64,000 nt of DNA from Siphonodentalium dalli (Eukaryota > Mollusca > Scaphopoda > Gadilida > Siphonodentaliidae): positions 32,582,194-32,646,193 of the forward strand of contig CP136069.1 of NCBI GenBank assembly GCA_032622095.1. The letters run 5' to 3'. Below the pieces are notes generated by a model that was given only the letters and a program-made list of their open reading frames with translations, had not been told where the DNA came from and made no database searches. Positions 33,553-45,300 of the stretch are shown one piece after another (within the stretch, counting starts at the first letter, position 1; the number at the start of each line of letters is the position of its first letter). A program made the translations under genes and the position numbers.

Positions 33553-34695
33553 CTACTTCATCTCGTCGTCATCCAGAGGAGCAAACATACCCTCAGAATA
33601 TCGGTATGGCGGTTTCACATTGGGCTCAACTTGTTTACTGTTTATGAAAATTTTGTCCCCCACAACACGGGCTTTATGACCTGCAACTTTAGCATCCTTT
33701 CTCATCGGGAGTAGTACGCTTTTCCGGTATTCTTGTACTTCTTTCGGATATTGTTCTGTGATATACTGATGGGGCTCAGTTAATTTTCCCGCGTTCCTTT
33801 TAACCAAATCCTGCTGCTTGTGATGTGAAAATCGTGCAATTATCGGTCGAGGTCGGTCCTTTGACTTTCTGGCACCAAGTCTGTGTACGTTACCGAAAAC
33901 CATACGTTCCTTTATTTTCAGTTCTCTTTGTATAAAGACACGAAGCACATCCTCGGTACTGGAATCATCTGTCTCCGTCTCTTGAATGCCAGCAAATATG
34001 AGATTACATTTCATGCTTCGGGATTGTAAATCTATCACCTTCTCATTCGCTTTCGCATTTTCGACACGGAGAGAGTTAATTTCTGCCATCATTTTGTTTT
34101 GTTTACGTTCCAATCGCTCAACGTTGGCCGTTATAACAGTTTGATTATTAATCACTTCAGTCGTTTTTTGTGCAGCTTTCACACAGTCATCCTTGGCTGA
34201 TTTTACGCTTGTGTCCATATTTTGAACTGTGCTTTCGACCACGTCCAGGCGGCTTTTGATAGTAACAAATTCGGATTTAAGATCATCAAGTGTATCTAAT
34301 TTAGTATTCATTTTCTCTAAAATCATGAGAATTGCTGCGAACTGTGGATTTATATTAGGGTCCGAGAACGGATCGCCATTTGGATTTATTGAAGCAGGTG
34401 AAATTCCAAACAAAGATAGAGTTTCTGGCACTATAATATTGGATTGCCTCGATTCAGTGAAATTGGGACATTCTGGATCTGCGTTTGGGAGGTCATCCTT
34501 TCCGGGTACATGAAGGTTAGTTTGAATGAGTATATTGTCATTGTTTATCACAGAAAGAGAGTCAGAAATAATTTTAGAAATTGGTCCATCGCTATCAAAA
34601 GTTCGGTCCGCCATGTTTTCTCTCGATGGTGGTGGTGGTGGCGTTGTCAGATCTTTACTTGCCTTTCTTTTCTCTCGTGTCGCTTCCCGTTCCAT
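33553..34695 (-). CDS. LINE-C ORF1: coiled-coil/RRM RNA-binding protein (L1 ORF1p-like)
   Basis: 380 residues from ATG 34,695 (context CACATGG), with no interruption. The N-terminus is Pro-rich (TTPPPPPSREN at about 17-27). A long coiled coil follows (about 120-230, Leu/Val heptads with Lys/Glu), then an RRM-like domain (NLIFAGIQE, VHRLGARK, RPIIARFSHH at about 233-300) and a C-terminal domain with ITEQYPKEVQEYRK and KIFINS. This order matches the trimeric ORF1 protein of L1-type LINEs, which coats the element RNA. It is unlike the esterase ORF1 of LINE-B and LINE-E, although LINE-B has a similar ORF2. The stop UAG is followed in frame by ORF2. Confidence 0.88.
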   Translation of the reverse strand: MEREATREKRKASKDLTTPPPPPSRENMADRTFDSDGPISKIISDSLSVINNDNILIQTNLHVPGKDDLPNADPECPNFTESRQSNIIVPETLSLFGISPASINPNGDPFSDPNINPQFAAILMILEKMNTKLDTLDDLKSEFVTIKSRLDVVESTVQNMDTSVKSAKDDCVKAAQKTTEVINNQTVITANVERLERKQNKMMAEINSLRVENAKANEKVIDLQSRSMKCNLIFAGIQETETDDSSTEDVLRVFIQRELKIKERMVFGNVHRLGARKSKDRPRPIIARFSHHKQQDLVKRNAGKLTEPHQYITEQYPKEVQEYRKSVLLPMRKDAKVAGHKARVVGDKIFINSKQVEPNVKPPYRYSEGMFAPLDDDEMK

Positions 34696-34860
34696 GTGTT
34701 TGACATCAACAGGGTCTATTGTAGCTATAATTCAGCTCTAGACATCCAGAAATCGGTTTGTATATGTATAAAACATTATTTAGATGGATAGTCTTGAGCA
34801 TTCGAAAATTTGCGACTGATTACCCGCGCATGCGCACTTCCAGCGTATATGGAGGTGATG

Positions 34861-36126
34861 TGAGAAATCACCATGACGGCAATCGTAGTATAGTTATAGT
34901 AGTTATCATGTAATATACAGGGCTACAATCTCACGGTCTTTAATTGTAGCTGGTAGATTTGAACTTCTGGGAACTGAAATTAAGTGGGACATTAGATATC
35001 ATATATATATTGAAAGCTACCAGAGGGTCTCAGTCATATGTATACCTATATTATTTATCTGAATATATAAATATTTATATAAGTATTCTAAACTCGATAC
35101 CCATATTTATAGGAATGCACGTCTGTCTACACCAATAGAGAGGTTTCGCAACTCATGAATAGAGCAACGGATACCTTTTGGGCGACGGTTAGGGTAATAG
35201 GTAATAGGTAACCAAGCTATGCGTACCAACCGTAGTCGTAATGTCCTAACAATGTGACCGATAGAGTATCAGTTTGTTCGGTAGACAGACACTCGGTCAC
35301 TTTGTTTTGTCGTATCATGCAACCATCAGTTATCAGGCTTTAAGACAACTGTCCCCAATTGACCGATTGATAAAAAGGTTATCGTTCGCGCTGTACATAA
35401 TCCGTATGCTAGATCGCGCGGAGTGCTAACTCACTGATTTGTCGGGATATATTCAAACCACCCCATTCGTCACGCTATTCGTCTGCAGACAAGGACTTGA
35501 CCAGCGGGTTTCCGTATGGGGGTGGATGTCCACGTTGGAATTCCCAATAGTTTATGCACCCTCTTGAACCATACCAAACTGACATGTTTGCGTGATTCCA
35601 TTTGTCCTTTGCCATTTCGCGCCTGTGCTTTGATGTTCCTATTGATGTTCACTCGCAGGCCTGGGTGGTAATATAATTTGAATGAATAGGTAGTCCTGTT
35701 GTCATGCGTGAGAACTTTTCGGGATGCAAACCTGAAAATTACATGATTCGGCCAGGTGTGAGAACATGTTTTAAATTGAACATAAAACATTCAAAATCCT
35801 AGCAACTAAACTGGCATCAGCTTTCCCACCTGATACCCCTATATAAGGTTGGAAGATTTCCAACAGATGGCCATTTCATTCCAATAGTTTGACTTATTAG
35901 AAAAATATGAGAATGTTGGTCTAAAAACAAGAAATTCCCCACTAATTTATAGTTGGAAAATCAAACTGCGAGAAAAATGTCAACTTACTGCTGGTGTGAA
36001 ATGTTCAACTAATGTGTGTCTGGTATGAAATTTCCAACTGTTTGGGTGATATACCCCGCCCCCACGCCCTCCACGCAACCCCAACATCCCTTATCGCGAC
36101 GTTCCTGTGATCATGTCTCCGTCTGC
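34861..36126. other. No gene recognised
   Basis: No supportable gene. The minus-strand ORF 35,470-35,790 (106 aa) has no recognisable motif. The sequence is AT-rich with scattered short repeats (GGTAATAGGTAATAGGTAA near 35,190). Confidence 0.5.
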
Positions 36127-36294
36127 AATATACATGACGATATTAGTGCTAACAATATACATGACAATATTAGTGCTAACAATATACATGACGATATTAG
36201 TGCTAACAATATACATGACGATATTAGTGCTAACAATATACATGTGTACATGACGATATTAGTGCTAACAATATACATGACGATATTAGTGCTA
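36127..36294. repeat. 27-bp minisatellite, about 6 copies
   Basis: Unit AATATACATGACGATATTAG followed by TGCTAAC, nearly perfect, with one CATGTGTA interruption near 36,241. Because 27 is divisible by three it stays open in frame, giving a spurious ORF. Confidence 0.92.
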
Positions 36295-37408
36295 AATATT
36301 TGGCATTCCGTGCAATCTCAATCGGTATGTTAATTATAGCAACCACCAAATGTCCCAGATTTTGGAGAAATTGTCACGTGACTTCCGCTTAGCAGCCGTG
36401 TGGAGATTGCAAAAAAACGCGGAATTGGAAATTAAGCATCGCGATAAAAATTAAAGTAACTACTTCACAACTTACGAAGAATTCACGTGTGATTTAAGTC
36501 ATTTAGACCATTTCGTTGATCAGCTTAATGGAAACGAAAAACGAAGAAGTCATGACGATTATTCTTAGCGTTTCGTCACCGAAAAAGGCAGATTGGAGGC
36601 ATATCATGTGTGGTTGCTCCACTACGTGTCACGTACGATTCATATTGAAGTATAGAACACAAACCATAATCGTAGTCCTTATGTTTTGCAATGCGAATTT
36701 TTTAGCCCCAAATGAATTTTACGGATACGAATAGCTAAACATATCCGTTGCTCTATCCTGAGTTACGAAACCTTTTTATTAACAGGCTACAGCCAAATAT
36801 CATTAACAATGATGCAAATAGTCAATAACCGGACTGACCAACGTAAATAAATACTACACAATAAAGAATTCCAAAGTCCACCTCATCACAAGGGCTTTGG
36901 CCATGAAGCAACCCCCTCCCGATTAAGGCTCACTTCGATAAATATGGGATGATTTTACCAGAACTATTGATCGCGAGTCAATACCATATGATACTCAGTG
37001 CTCACGTTCTAGTGATTTTAACATCGTGAAGTTCCTTGAAAACAATCTTTAAAACACTTCTTCAAATCTCATCGTTATTTAGTCAATATGAAAGTCGATT
37101 AATCCTAAGATCAACCTTAATATATCTTGATTTAATATAATGATCATGCACATGTGTTCCCTGTTGTTGGGATTATATATTAAACAATATTTATTTATAT
37201 GTAATCCAAAAAGAATGGCGTGCTCAAATATATATATCATTTCGTAAGATCCGGATTTATTGATCACTATCACCTAAAATTTAACTGATATGATCTTCGT
37301 TGAAGAATTCTTCGTGGGGTTCTACTGGAAGAAACAATGATCTCGGTCACCACATAGGTCAAATTGAAGTATGGTGTGGATTCCGTGATTGAGTATATGG
37401 GATACTTA
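36295..37408. other. No gene; one promoter-like spot
   Basis: CACGTGACTTCCGC at about 36,375 combines an E-box and an ETS-like motif. It is followed by ATG 36,528 opening a frame of about 68 codons (ETKNEEVMTIILSV, CGCSTTCH) with no recognised domain. It could be a first exon, but support is weak. The rest is AT-rich and unremarkable. Confidence 0.3.
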
Positions 37409-38165
37409 CTAGCTGGGGTACCCGGCGTTGCTCAGGTGAAGAATGCGTACTTTAATCAGTGACCCTTCAAGTCATTTATAATAACTATTAGTTATCTGGG
37501 GTGAACAACACCTATTACATGACTCTCCGGATAAAGCTACATTTATCCTTTGAGTTGACATTAAACTCTCTCTAAGTGATTTGAGGTCATCAGCACCTAT
37601 CACATGACATTCCCCGCGTCATTTTACTTTTGTACACCAATTTTCCAACATATCATATGGGCTGATAACATTTTTTCTTTCTTGATCGTACAATGCATGC
37701 GTGCCCCTTTAAGTCATATGAGGTCAAAGGCGCCTATCCCTTGAAAATCCCCTGGTCAGGTGACCCATCTGTACCAATTTTCCTACATATCTTCTAGGTG
37801 TCAATTTATTCCAGTGTTTCAATTTTCACCGACCAGATTGCAAACATGTTGAGTATATAATTATTTAGTTAGATTAATCATCAGTGCCCTTTCAGACATA
37901 CGATGTCAACGGGACAAATATAATAAGATTCCCGTGTCAAATTACCGTTTGGTCGTCTCTAGTCAAGATACATAATATGGTAGTGCCATTTTAAGACATC
38001 TAAGGTGAACCGGGCCTATCTAATAACGCTCCCCGGGTCCAATTACCCCTATACAGACATGTTCAGTCCCGATGGTCCAGCCCTTTGGTTGCCTATACAC
38101 GGACAAAGAAACGAACACACAGAATTGAGTTTTAATATCAGAGCTCATCTCCTCTAACATTCATT
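37409..38165 (-). mobile_element. Helitron-type element, copy 3, with tandem monomers of a second family
   Basis: On the minus strand the 3' end is GAGCAACGCCGGGTACCCCA followed by GCTAG and then T; CTAG is at 37,412-37,409. GGGTACCC gives a perfect small palindrome. Inside are about four to five diverged tandem units with GTGCCCCTTTAAGTCATATG, AGGTCA and GGCGCCTATC. The far side carries GGACAAAGAAACGAACACACA near 38,100, a motif type often seen at the other end of such elements (recalled). No protein is encoded. Confidence 0.55.
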
Positions 38166-39776
38166 TTAGATAATACACAGTTATTGTTCTCCGAAAGCCT
38201 ACTCGTCGCTATCGCTTGTCGGTTCTGAAATATAACACACACAGTGAAACAAAGTGTTGTGGTTTAAGCTGTTAATAAATGTGGCTGCTTGTTTTCCTGT
38301 TAATATAGTTATATTTGTAAAGAAATGAAACTGGATAACATATATCTTATTAATTTGCCATATCTTAACCACAAACTTCCGATCCTTTGTATCAAGGGGT
38401 CCAAGTGCAACGTCGAGAAAAGTAATTATAGAAGGATTTGAGATCGTGAGTAAAGTATATTACCAAGTCTATAAAGATGTTATACTCAGTTCCATTTCAT
38501 ATTTGGAGATACAATACGGTCTAGTCTTTTGGCCATACTAAAATATGTTTGAAATACGTAATAACATTTTACCTGCTGCTTTCGTATACGAAATGAGAAC
38601 ATCGCTGTACTCAGATCACGTGACGTCGTGCACAGAACTATACGGAAGCCTGTCGTAACATCGACAGGTGGAAAAGCGACGTAATCGTGCATTCTCAGTC
38701 TTTCCAATCCATGTAATGAAATTTGACTTCATGTATGCGATAGATTTGAGTCGTGAATGGATTCATTTACACTAATTAAATAGAGGGGGCCACATACCTT
38801 ACTTTAGATCGCGCAGATCTCCCTTTTGTTTGTTTTATTAGAAGAATTAAATGTCAACACACAAGCCTTTGATATGGGTCGCTGTGTGGATCGGCGTACT
38901 GACATCCAACGTATCGAGGAAAATAAGAATGGTCGGACAGTCTTCATAGTAGTATAATAACCACTGTTGCATCATAACTTCATTTATCTTAGTCAAGAAG
39001 TCAAGACTAGGGATTCATATGGCTATAGTAAGTTATTTTTATTCACCATTTTGTTTTTGGAAATTCTATCACAATGTCTTGAATCTGGTATACATAACAC
39101 GGTATGAACAATAGGACATATGTATATCAAGTAACAAAAGTTAAGTGTGGTATTTTATCATGTCAATGCTGTGTCATAGCCAACTTATACTAATTTCAAA
39201 CACTGTAACCCATATTTTGGTTAAGGATATTTTGCCTTCTCAATTAAACATGTGTGCACTCAATCGGTGAGGGAATTGTTAAAATACATACACTAAGCCC
39301 TTCCCTTAGGCTGCAAAATATGGATGACATCTGAAACATTGTGGTTTCGAAATTAGATAAAGACATAATTTTAGAGGCACATACGTGTAATAGCATGCGA
39401 CAGTTGTTCTACCGGGAAGCTGGTTGCAAGGTCGTGCCTAGGTTCACTTCAATGCAACAATAAACAAATTACTTCCGTAATAAAAATGTGTGTTATTTGT
39501 CGACAACGTATACAGTACCACGTCCTGGCATCGACATTATATCCACCGTGGACTTTATGCTTTGCAGCAGGTTGAACATTATTACCCCGGATGGAATATG
39601 GATGTATATTCAGCACTAAGCTGATACGAGGGAGCTCAAAGGTTAATATTTCCCAATCTGCTAGAATGTAAATGTAGTGAACGTATAGGCCCCATATCTA
39701 TCAAAGTAAAAGAGATGCTAACATATAATTTCCCGAGGAAAGTGAAGTGGCGCTCATATCTCGTTGAATGTCTTCC
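38166..39776. other. No gene recognised
   Basis: 1.6 kb without a supportable gene. The GAGGGAGCTCAAAGGTAATA-type block near 39,630 resembles the block at about 39,800, suggesting a small local duplication. Confidence 0.45.
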
Positions 39777-40067
39777 TTCCTTCGATCGAATGCAACCAGG
39801 GAGCTCACAAAGTAATATTGACCCATAAACTATTTACTTTTGTGCGTGTATGACAAGTGTTTCCTCTTACTAAAAACGTGTGGATTAACTTAGTGATACG
39901 AAACAAAACAAAGGCCAACGCCATCGACCGCAACAACTTCAGTGTAGACCATTATAAACCACACCACCTCTACAATACAGACAAACTAGTTATCAAGGAT
40001 AGTATATCAACTGAACCAATGCACACAATTTACCAAAACTAGAGTAGTCTTTCAACCTACATCCATA

Positions 40068-40909
40068 AAGTAGGTGTCACCTCATATACATAATTGAACT
40101 TTCCTGTATAAGTGTCAACCTCAAACAGACGATGGACTTGGTAACTGACACCAGAGGTATAACAACTGTCAACGGAAAAGTCTGAACAATGTAGTCCGAT
40201 ATTCAAAATTGAAGAACAATTTTCCTTGTTGTAGTGACATCTAAGTTTGCGACCGTGGCATTTGTAAATATATTTCAGTCACACTCAACAATGGCACCCA
40301 TCGATTTCTTGCACAGACTATCGCTGCTAACAGTTGTAGCATTCCGAAAGCACCACGTTGCTTCTTAATCCGGCCAGCAAACTGCTCTTGCATTGGCAAC
40401 GACAAGTCATCGGCACCGATAATCTATTAGTTAAAATATAAATCTTATATATTGACAATTATCCATCATGCTTTGTTATATAGTTTTTTTTTAATTAACA
40501 TTTGAGGCAATATTTCGAATCCATGAAGTTGACATCAACAAAATCGATTAAATATAAAAAAAAGGTTCATGTCCATTTTTAAACCTGGCTTAATGCCAGT
40601 TTGCACTCCAATTACACCTAATAATATGCTCTTTTAAACTATTATCCTGCAGCATCGAAGTCATACAAAATACAAGTTCGAATACATTGTTCCGACCCAG
40701 ATCAAAAACTGTGCTATTTGTATTCATAGGAATTCTGGACTCGAAAACGGATTGCTTTCACTTAAAATATGTAGTATATATTATAGACGTATCCGAGCGA
40801 CGAAAGCTCTACATTTTCTTCCTATTGTCTGCAGTTGCATTTTTTACATGGCCGCCGACTAAAAAATATTCGACACAAACGAAACGATCTTAAATTTATC
40901 AAAACACAT
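40068..40909. other. Sequence present only in duplication unit 1; no gene
   Basis: 840 bp before the minisatellite with no recognised gene. It is part of the 1,979 bp absent from unit 2. Short ORFs here have no motifs. Confidence 0.5.
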
Positions 40910-42010
40910 AAGACACATAGCACGTATTTATAACTTAAGACAGATAGCACGTATTTATAACTTAAGACACATATCACGTATTTATAACTTAAGACACATA
41001 GCACGTATTTATAACTTAAGACACATATCACGTATTTATAACTTAAGACACATATCACGTATTTATAACTTAAGACACATAGCACGTATTTATAACTTAA
41101 GACACATAGCACGTATTTATAACTTAAGACACATAGCACGTATTTATAACTTAAGACACATAGCACGTATTTATAACTTAAGACACATAGCACGTATTTA
41201 TAACTTAAGACACATAGCACGTATTTATAACTTAAGACACATAGCACGTATTTATAACTTAAGACACATAGCACGTAATTATAACTTAAGACACATAGCA
41301 CGTATTTATAACTTAAGACAGATAGCACGTATTTATAACTTAAGACACATAGCACGTATTTATAACTTAAGACACATAGCACGTATTTATAACTTAAGAC
41401 ACATAGCACGTATTTATAACTTAAGACACATAGCACGTATTTATAACTTAAGACACATAGCACGTATTTATAACTTAAGACACATAGCACGTATTTATAA
41501 CTTAAGACACATATCACGTATTTGTAACTTAAGACACATAGCACGTATTTATAACTTAAGACACATAGCACGTGTTTGTAACTTAAGACACATAGCACGT
41601 ATTTATAACTTAAGACACATAGAACGTATTTATAACTTAAGACACATAGCACGTATTTATAACTTAAGACACATAGCACGTATGTATAACTTAAGACACA
41701 TAGCACGTATGTATAACTTAAGACACATAGCACGTATTTATAACTTAAGACATATAGCACGTATGTATAACTTAAGACACATAGCACGTATTTGTAACCT
41801 AAGACACATAGCACGTATTTGTAGCTTAAGACACATAGCACGTATTTGTAACTTAAGACACATAGCACGTATTTACAACTTAAGACACATAGCACGTATT
41901 TATAACTTAAGACATATAGCACGTATTTATAACTTAAGACACATAGCACGTATTTATAACTTAAGACACATAGCACGTATTTATAACTTAAGACACATAG
42001 CACGTATTTT
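40910..42010. repeat. 27-bp minisatellite, about 41 copies
   Basis: Unit AAGACACATAGCACGTATTT followed by ATAACTT, with single-base variants (GTATGTA, GTGTTTGTA, GACATATAG). The minus strand reads as a repeated nonapeptide YKYVLCVLS over 393 codons and the plus strand as a repeated NLRHIARxY. Both are by-products of a 27-bp period without stops, not genes. Confidence 0.95.
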
Positions 42011-42317
42011 CAGCACTCTATATATCAACGAATTTGTTCGGAAATCTTCCTTGTCGATATTTTGAGACACTTCTTTCCAAATTATGTAATTTTGGGGTTC
42101 GAACGAGCCATGTACGCTTAAAATTCAGAAAAAAAAGAATGTGGCTTCTGTTTCCAGGGCGGGTTCGTACGAATCCGTATAATCGTTGCTGACAGTGCCC
42201 ATGCATATTAGTAATTCGAAACAAAATTAGGAAAGGTTTTTTGTTCTTTAATCAGGATGCATGGTGAAATATAATTACAATGGCCATAACAATGGAAGGA
42301 CTGTATAATTGAGCTTT

Positions 42318-45300
42318 TATAGATAGATAGATTTATTCAGCAAAAGACGCCCCATTATAGGGACAGGTTGCCATGTATAATAATATTAACAGTGTATCAT
42401 GTGACATCATACAATATATTGACATTACATACATTGAATAATAGTGATAATAGCATAATATATGTATATATATTCATTAATTGCGTATATTCTTATCTGT
42501 AGAGTGAGTTATGTTCCATGATTCAACACATGTAATTTGTCTATTTTACTGTGATCTGGCCTCGAATAACCGCTTGACTACGTTGCAGATTTGGGAGCAT
42601 ATTTGAGCTGAGTCATTGGCTAACCAGATCCAAGGGATTATCTTCAAGGAAAAACTGAGGGTGAACTTTTGGATTCCTCGTTCTGAAAATCAAGCATTTC
42701 GTCTTCTCCGTGTTTATTGACAGGGCATTTTGTCGCGTGAAGGACTGGAGTTTGTCTAGACATCGCTGAAGTCCTTCTGGACTCTCAGAGACCAAAACTA
42801 AGTCATCTGCGAAGAGCAAATGATTGAGCGCGCTAGATCCAATACGTAACGGTTCACATTTATCATCGAAAATGTCCTTAATGTCATCGATGAATATTTT
42901 AAATAGTAAGGGCGATAATAATATCCTTGGCGTACCCCAATTGTGGAGAGATGTGAAGGACCGATACCTTTACTTGTATTTGTGCTATAAAGGCTTGACT
43001 GGTATAGTGATTTTAATATTTCCAATGAAAATCCTGAAATGCCAGCTGTTTCCATTTTTCTAAAAAGAATTTGTCGATTAACAGTATCAAAAGCTTTCCT
43101 AAAATCGACAAATGTTGCATAGACAGGTTTCTTAGAGGATTTATATTTCTGTATTGACGCATGTAGGACAAAGGCGCTGTCGACTGTACTTTTGCCAGTA
43201 CTAAAGCCGAATTGGTTTTCGCTGATTATGTTGTTAGCATCGATAAATGTAGCTAATCTGTGATTAATAATTTTATTGAATAGTTTCCCTACTGACGAGC
43301 TCAATGCTATTGCACGATAATTATTGGGATCGTCTTTTGCTCCCTTTTTATGTATTAAACTGAGAACAGACTGACTCCATTCAGGTGGGTAATATCCTGA
43401 TTGTAAAATGTTGTTGAACGTTTGAACAAATTCGGCAGTCATTAGAGGTACTGCACATTTGAGAAATTCATTCGAAATCTGATCCGGACCAACTGCCTTT
43501 CTTGTTTTAAGCTCACTCGCGGCGGACAGAATTTCATCCGCAGTGATTGGACCATTATTGAGAGATATGTCTGGTGTTTTAGATCGACATATTGGTGGAC
43601 CACTTCCTGAAGAATTAGGCTCAGTAGGGCAGTACAGATTTTTGAAAAAGTCAGTAGCTGTGTCAGCATCCAGATCATCCGAGGGTTTATTGTTTTTATT
43701 TCTTAAGTCATCTATAATTCGCCAATATTGTTGAGGGTCAGCTGTTTCTAATTCGTCCAAACTATTATGGAGTTCCGCGTAGAATTTTCTTCTTTTACGT
43801 TTCAATTCCTTCTTATATGATTTTTTAATTATGAAAAATTTGGTTCTTATGTTTGTATCAAAGGGATTATTTCTAATTTCTCTCGCAATACTGTCGAAAC
43901 TCTTTTTCAAGTCTTTACACCTGTTATCAAACCATTTTCTTTTGCGTACATTTCTGTTCTTCACTGTAACCTTGGAGCAGGCGTGCCTGTTTATTTTGTT
44001 CATAATACACATTATATCATCTAACGCTTCGGTTACTCCCTGTTTGTCCTCAGAGTATGCGCGTAATCGATACTGAGTCAATTCGTGCTTCACGGAAGGT
44101 AAATTAATTAAATGGCATGATTTGTGTTTACTTAAGCTATTCCATTTTAGTTTAATTTTTTGTTTTTCATAAGTAAATTTTGTAGTTACAGCTTTGTGAC
44201 TTGGAGTTGAACAGGGATACACAAAGTGAAGAGCTAGTTGGCAATGGTCTGAATACTCCGAAGGTAGTTTAACACAGAAATAATCTACTGTATGCATAAA
44301 TCTATCCGTTAATATTATGTAATCGACCACGCTTGTACCATTATACTGATAACTCGTGAAGTGGCCTATCCTATCCCCAGCTGATCTGCCATTAGCTATT
44401 ATAATACCTGTACTCTGGCATAATTGTAAAAGTTGCCTGCCAAATGCGTTGACGGCACTGTCCATATTAAGTCTGGGTTTGTCTGTATCTAATAAATAAT
44501 CATCAGGTAGATTAATATGATTATCACTGTCCATTGCAACGTAGTCCGGTAGTTCTCCTGTACGTGCGTTCAAATCCCCACCGAGAATAATTAGTTCATT
44601 CGAATTATATTTCGAAAGGGCGTTCCCTATAATTGAGAACGCATTTTCATCTGTATGATTCGATTTCCAAAATGAAGAGTTGCTAGGCGGTATATAAACA
44701 GATACAAAAACAATATCAGAAGACAAATTGAGCAATTTTCCTGAAAATTCAGCACACACTGCGTAGTCATTTATTTTGTTACTTGCTCGAAAAAACTTGT
44801 TATACTTCGAACGGTAGTAAAAAGCTATACCGCCTTTTTTCTTCGTACCACCTGTTCGGAACAAGTGTATGCATTCGTAATCAGGTATTTTGATATCAGA
44901 TATCTCTTGGTGCCACGTTTCCACTAAGGTTATGAAATCATAATCTATTAATTGACTTAAAAATTCAGGGTCCGTTAGCTTCTGACAGACTCCTTGCACA
45001 TTCCATGTTGTATATCTCATAGTGAGTTGAGTTTCATTGTTCTCATTGTATGTCATTTATATGCATTCAATGAATGGCTATATGGAGCTAGGTGTCTTGG
45101 TAGAGGTTTATTTATTTGTTCATTTATATATTGAGCTAGGTGTCTTGGTATAGGTTTATTTATTTGTTTATTTATTTAATTTTCAGGTATGAAGAGCGTT
45201 TCCATTAAATACAGTGTTAACATACGAAGAGCTTCCCATCGATTGCGTGGTTGAGCTCTCATTTCAACACATTTCATGTAATGTGCAATTGTTAGTGAGT

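Larger units (their letters stand above)
30131..34860 (-). mobile_element. LINE-C: apparently intact non-LTR retrotransposon
   Basis: 5' leader (start approximate, about 34,860), ORF1 34,695-33,553, ORF2 in the same frame to 30,139, and a (CTATA)3 tail on the plus strand at 30,134-30,149. Both ORFs are uninterrupted. The microsatellite-like tail instead of poly(A) fits the L2/CR1 group. It is the youngest-looking element in the window. No clear target-site duplication was found. Confidence 0.88.

Noticed and set aside
35185-35215. Telomere-like TTAGGG
   Set aside because: A single GGTTAGGG occurrence within GGTAATA repeats; no array.
35470-35790. 106-codon minus-strand ORF as a gene
   Set aside because: No recognisable motif, repeat partner or splice context; the length is compatible with chance.
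39857-40042. 61-codon ORF also present at 46,406-46,591
   Set aside because: Appears twice only because of the tandem duplication; no ATG start in a good context and no domain.
40822-42003. 393-codon minus-strand ORF of repeated YKYVLCVLS
   Set aside because: It is entirely the 27-bp minisatellite; a period divisible by three keeps frames open. No start context or domain.
40910-42010. CRISPR-like regular repeat
   Set aside because: Units are contiguous with no unique spacers, and the sequence is eukaryotic; it is a minisatellite.
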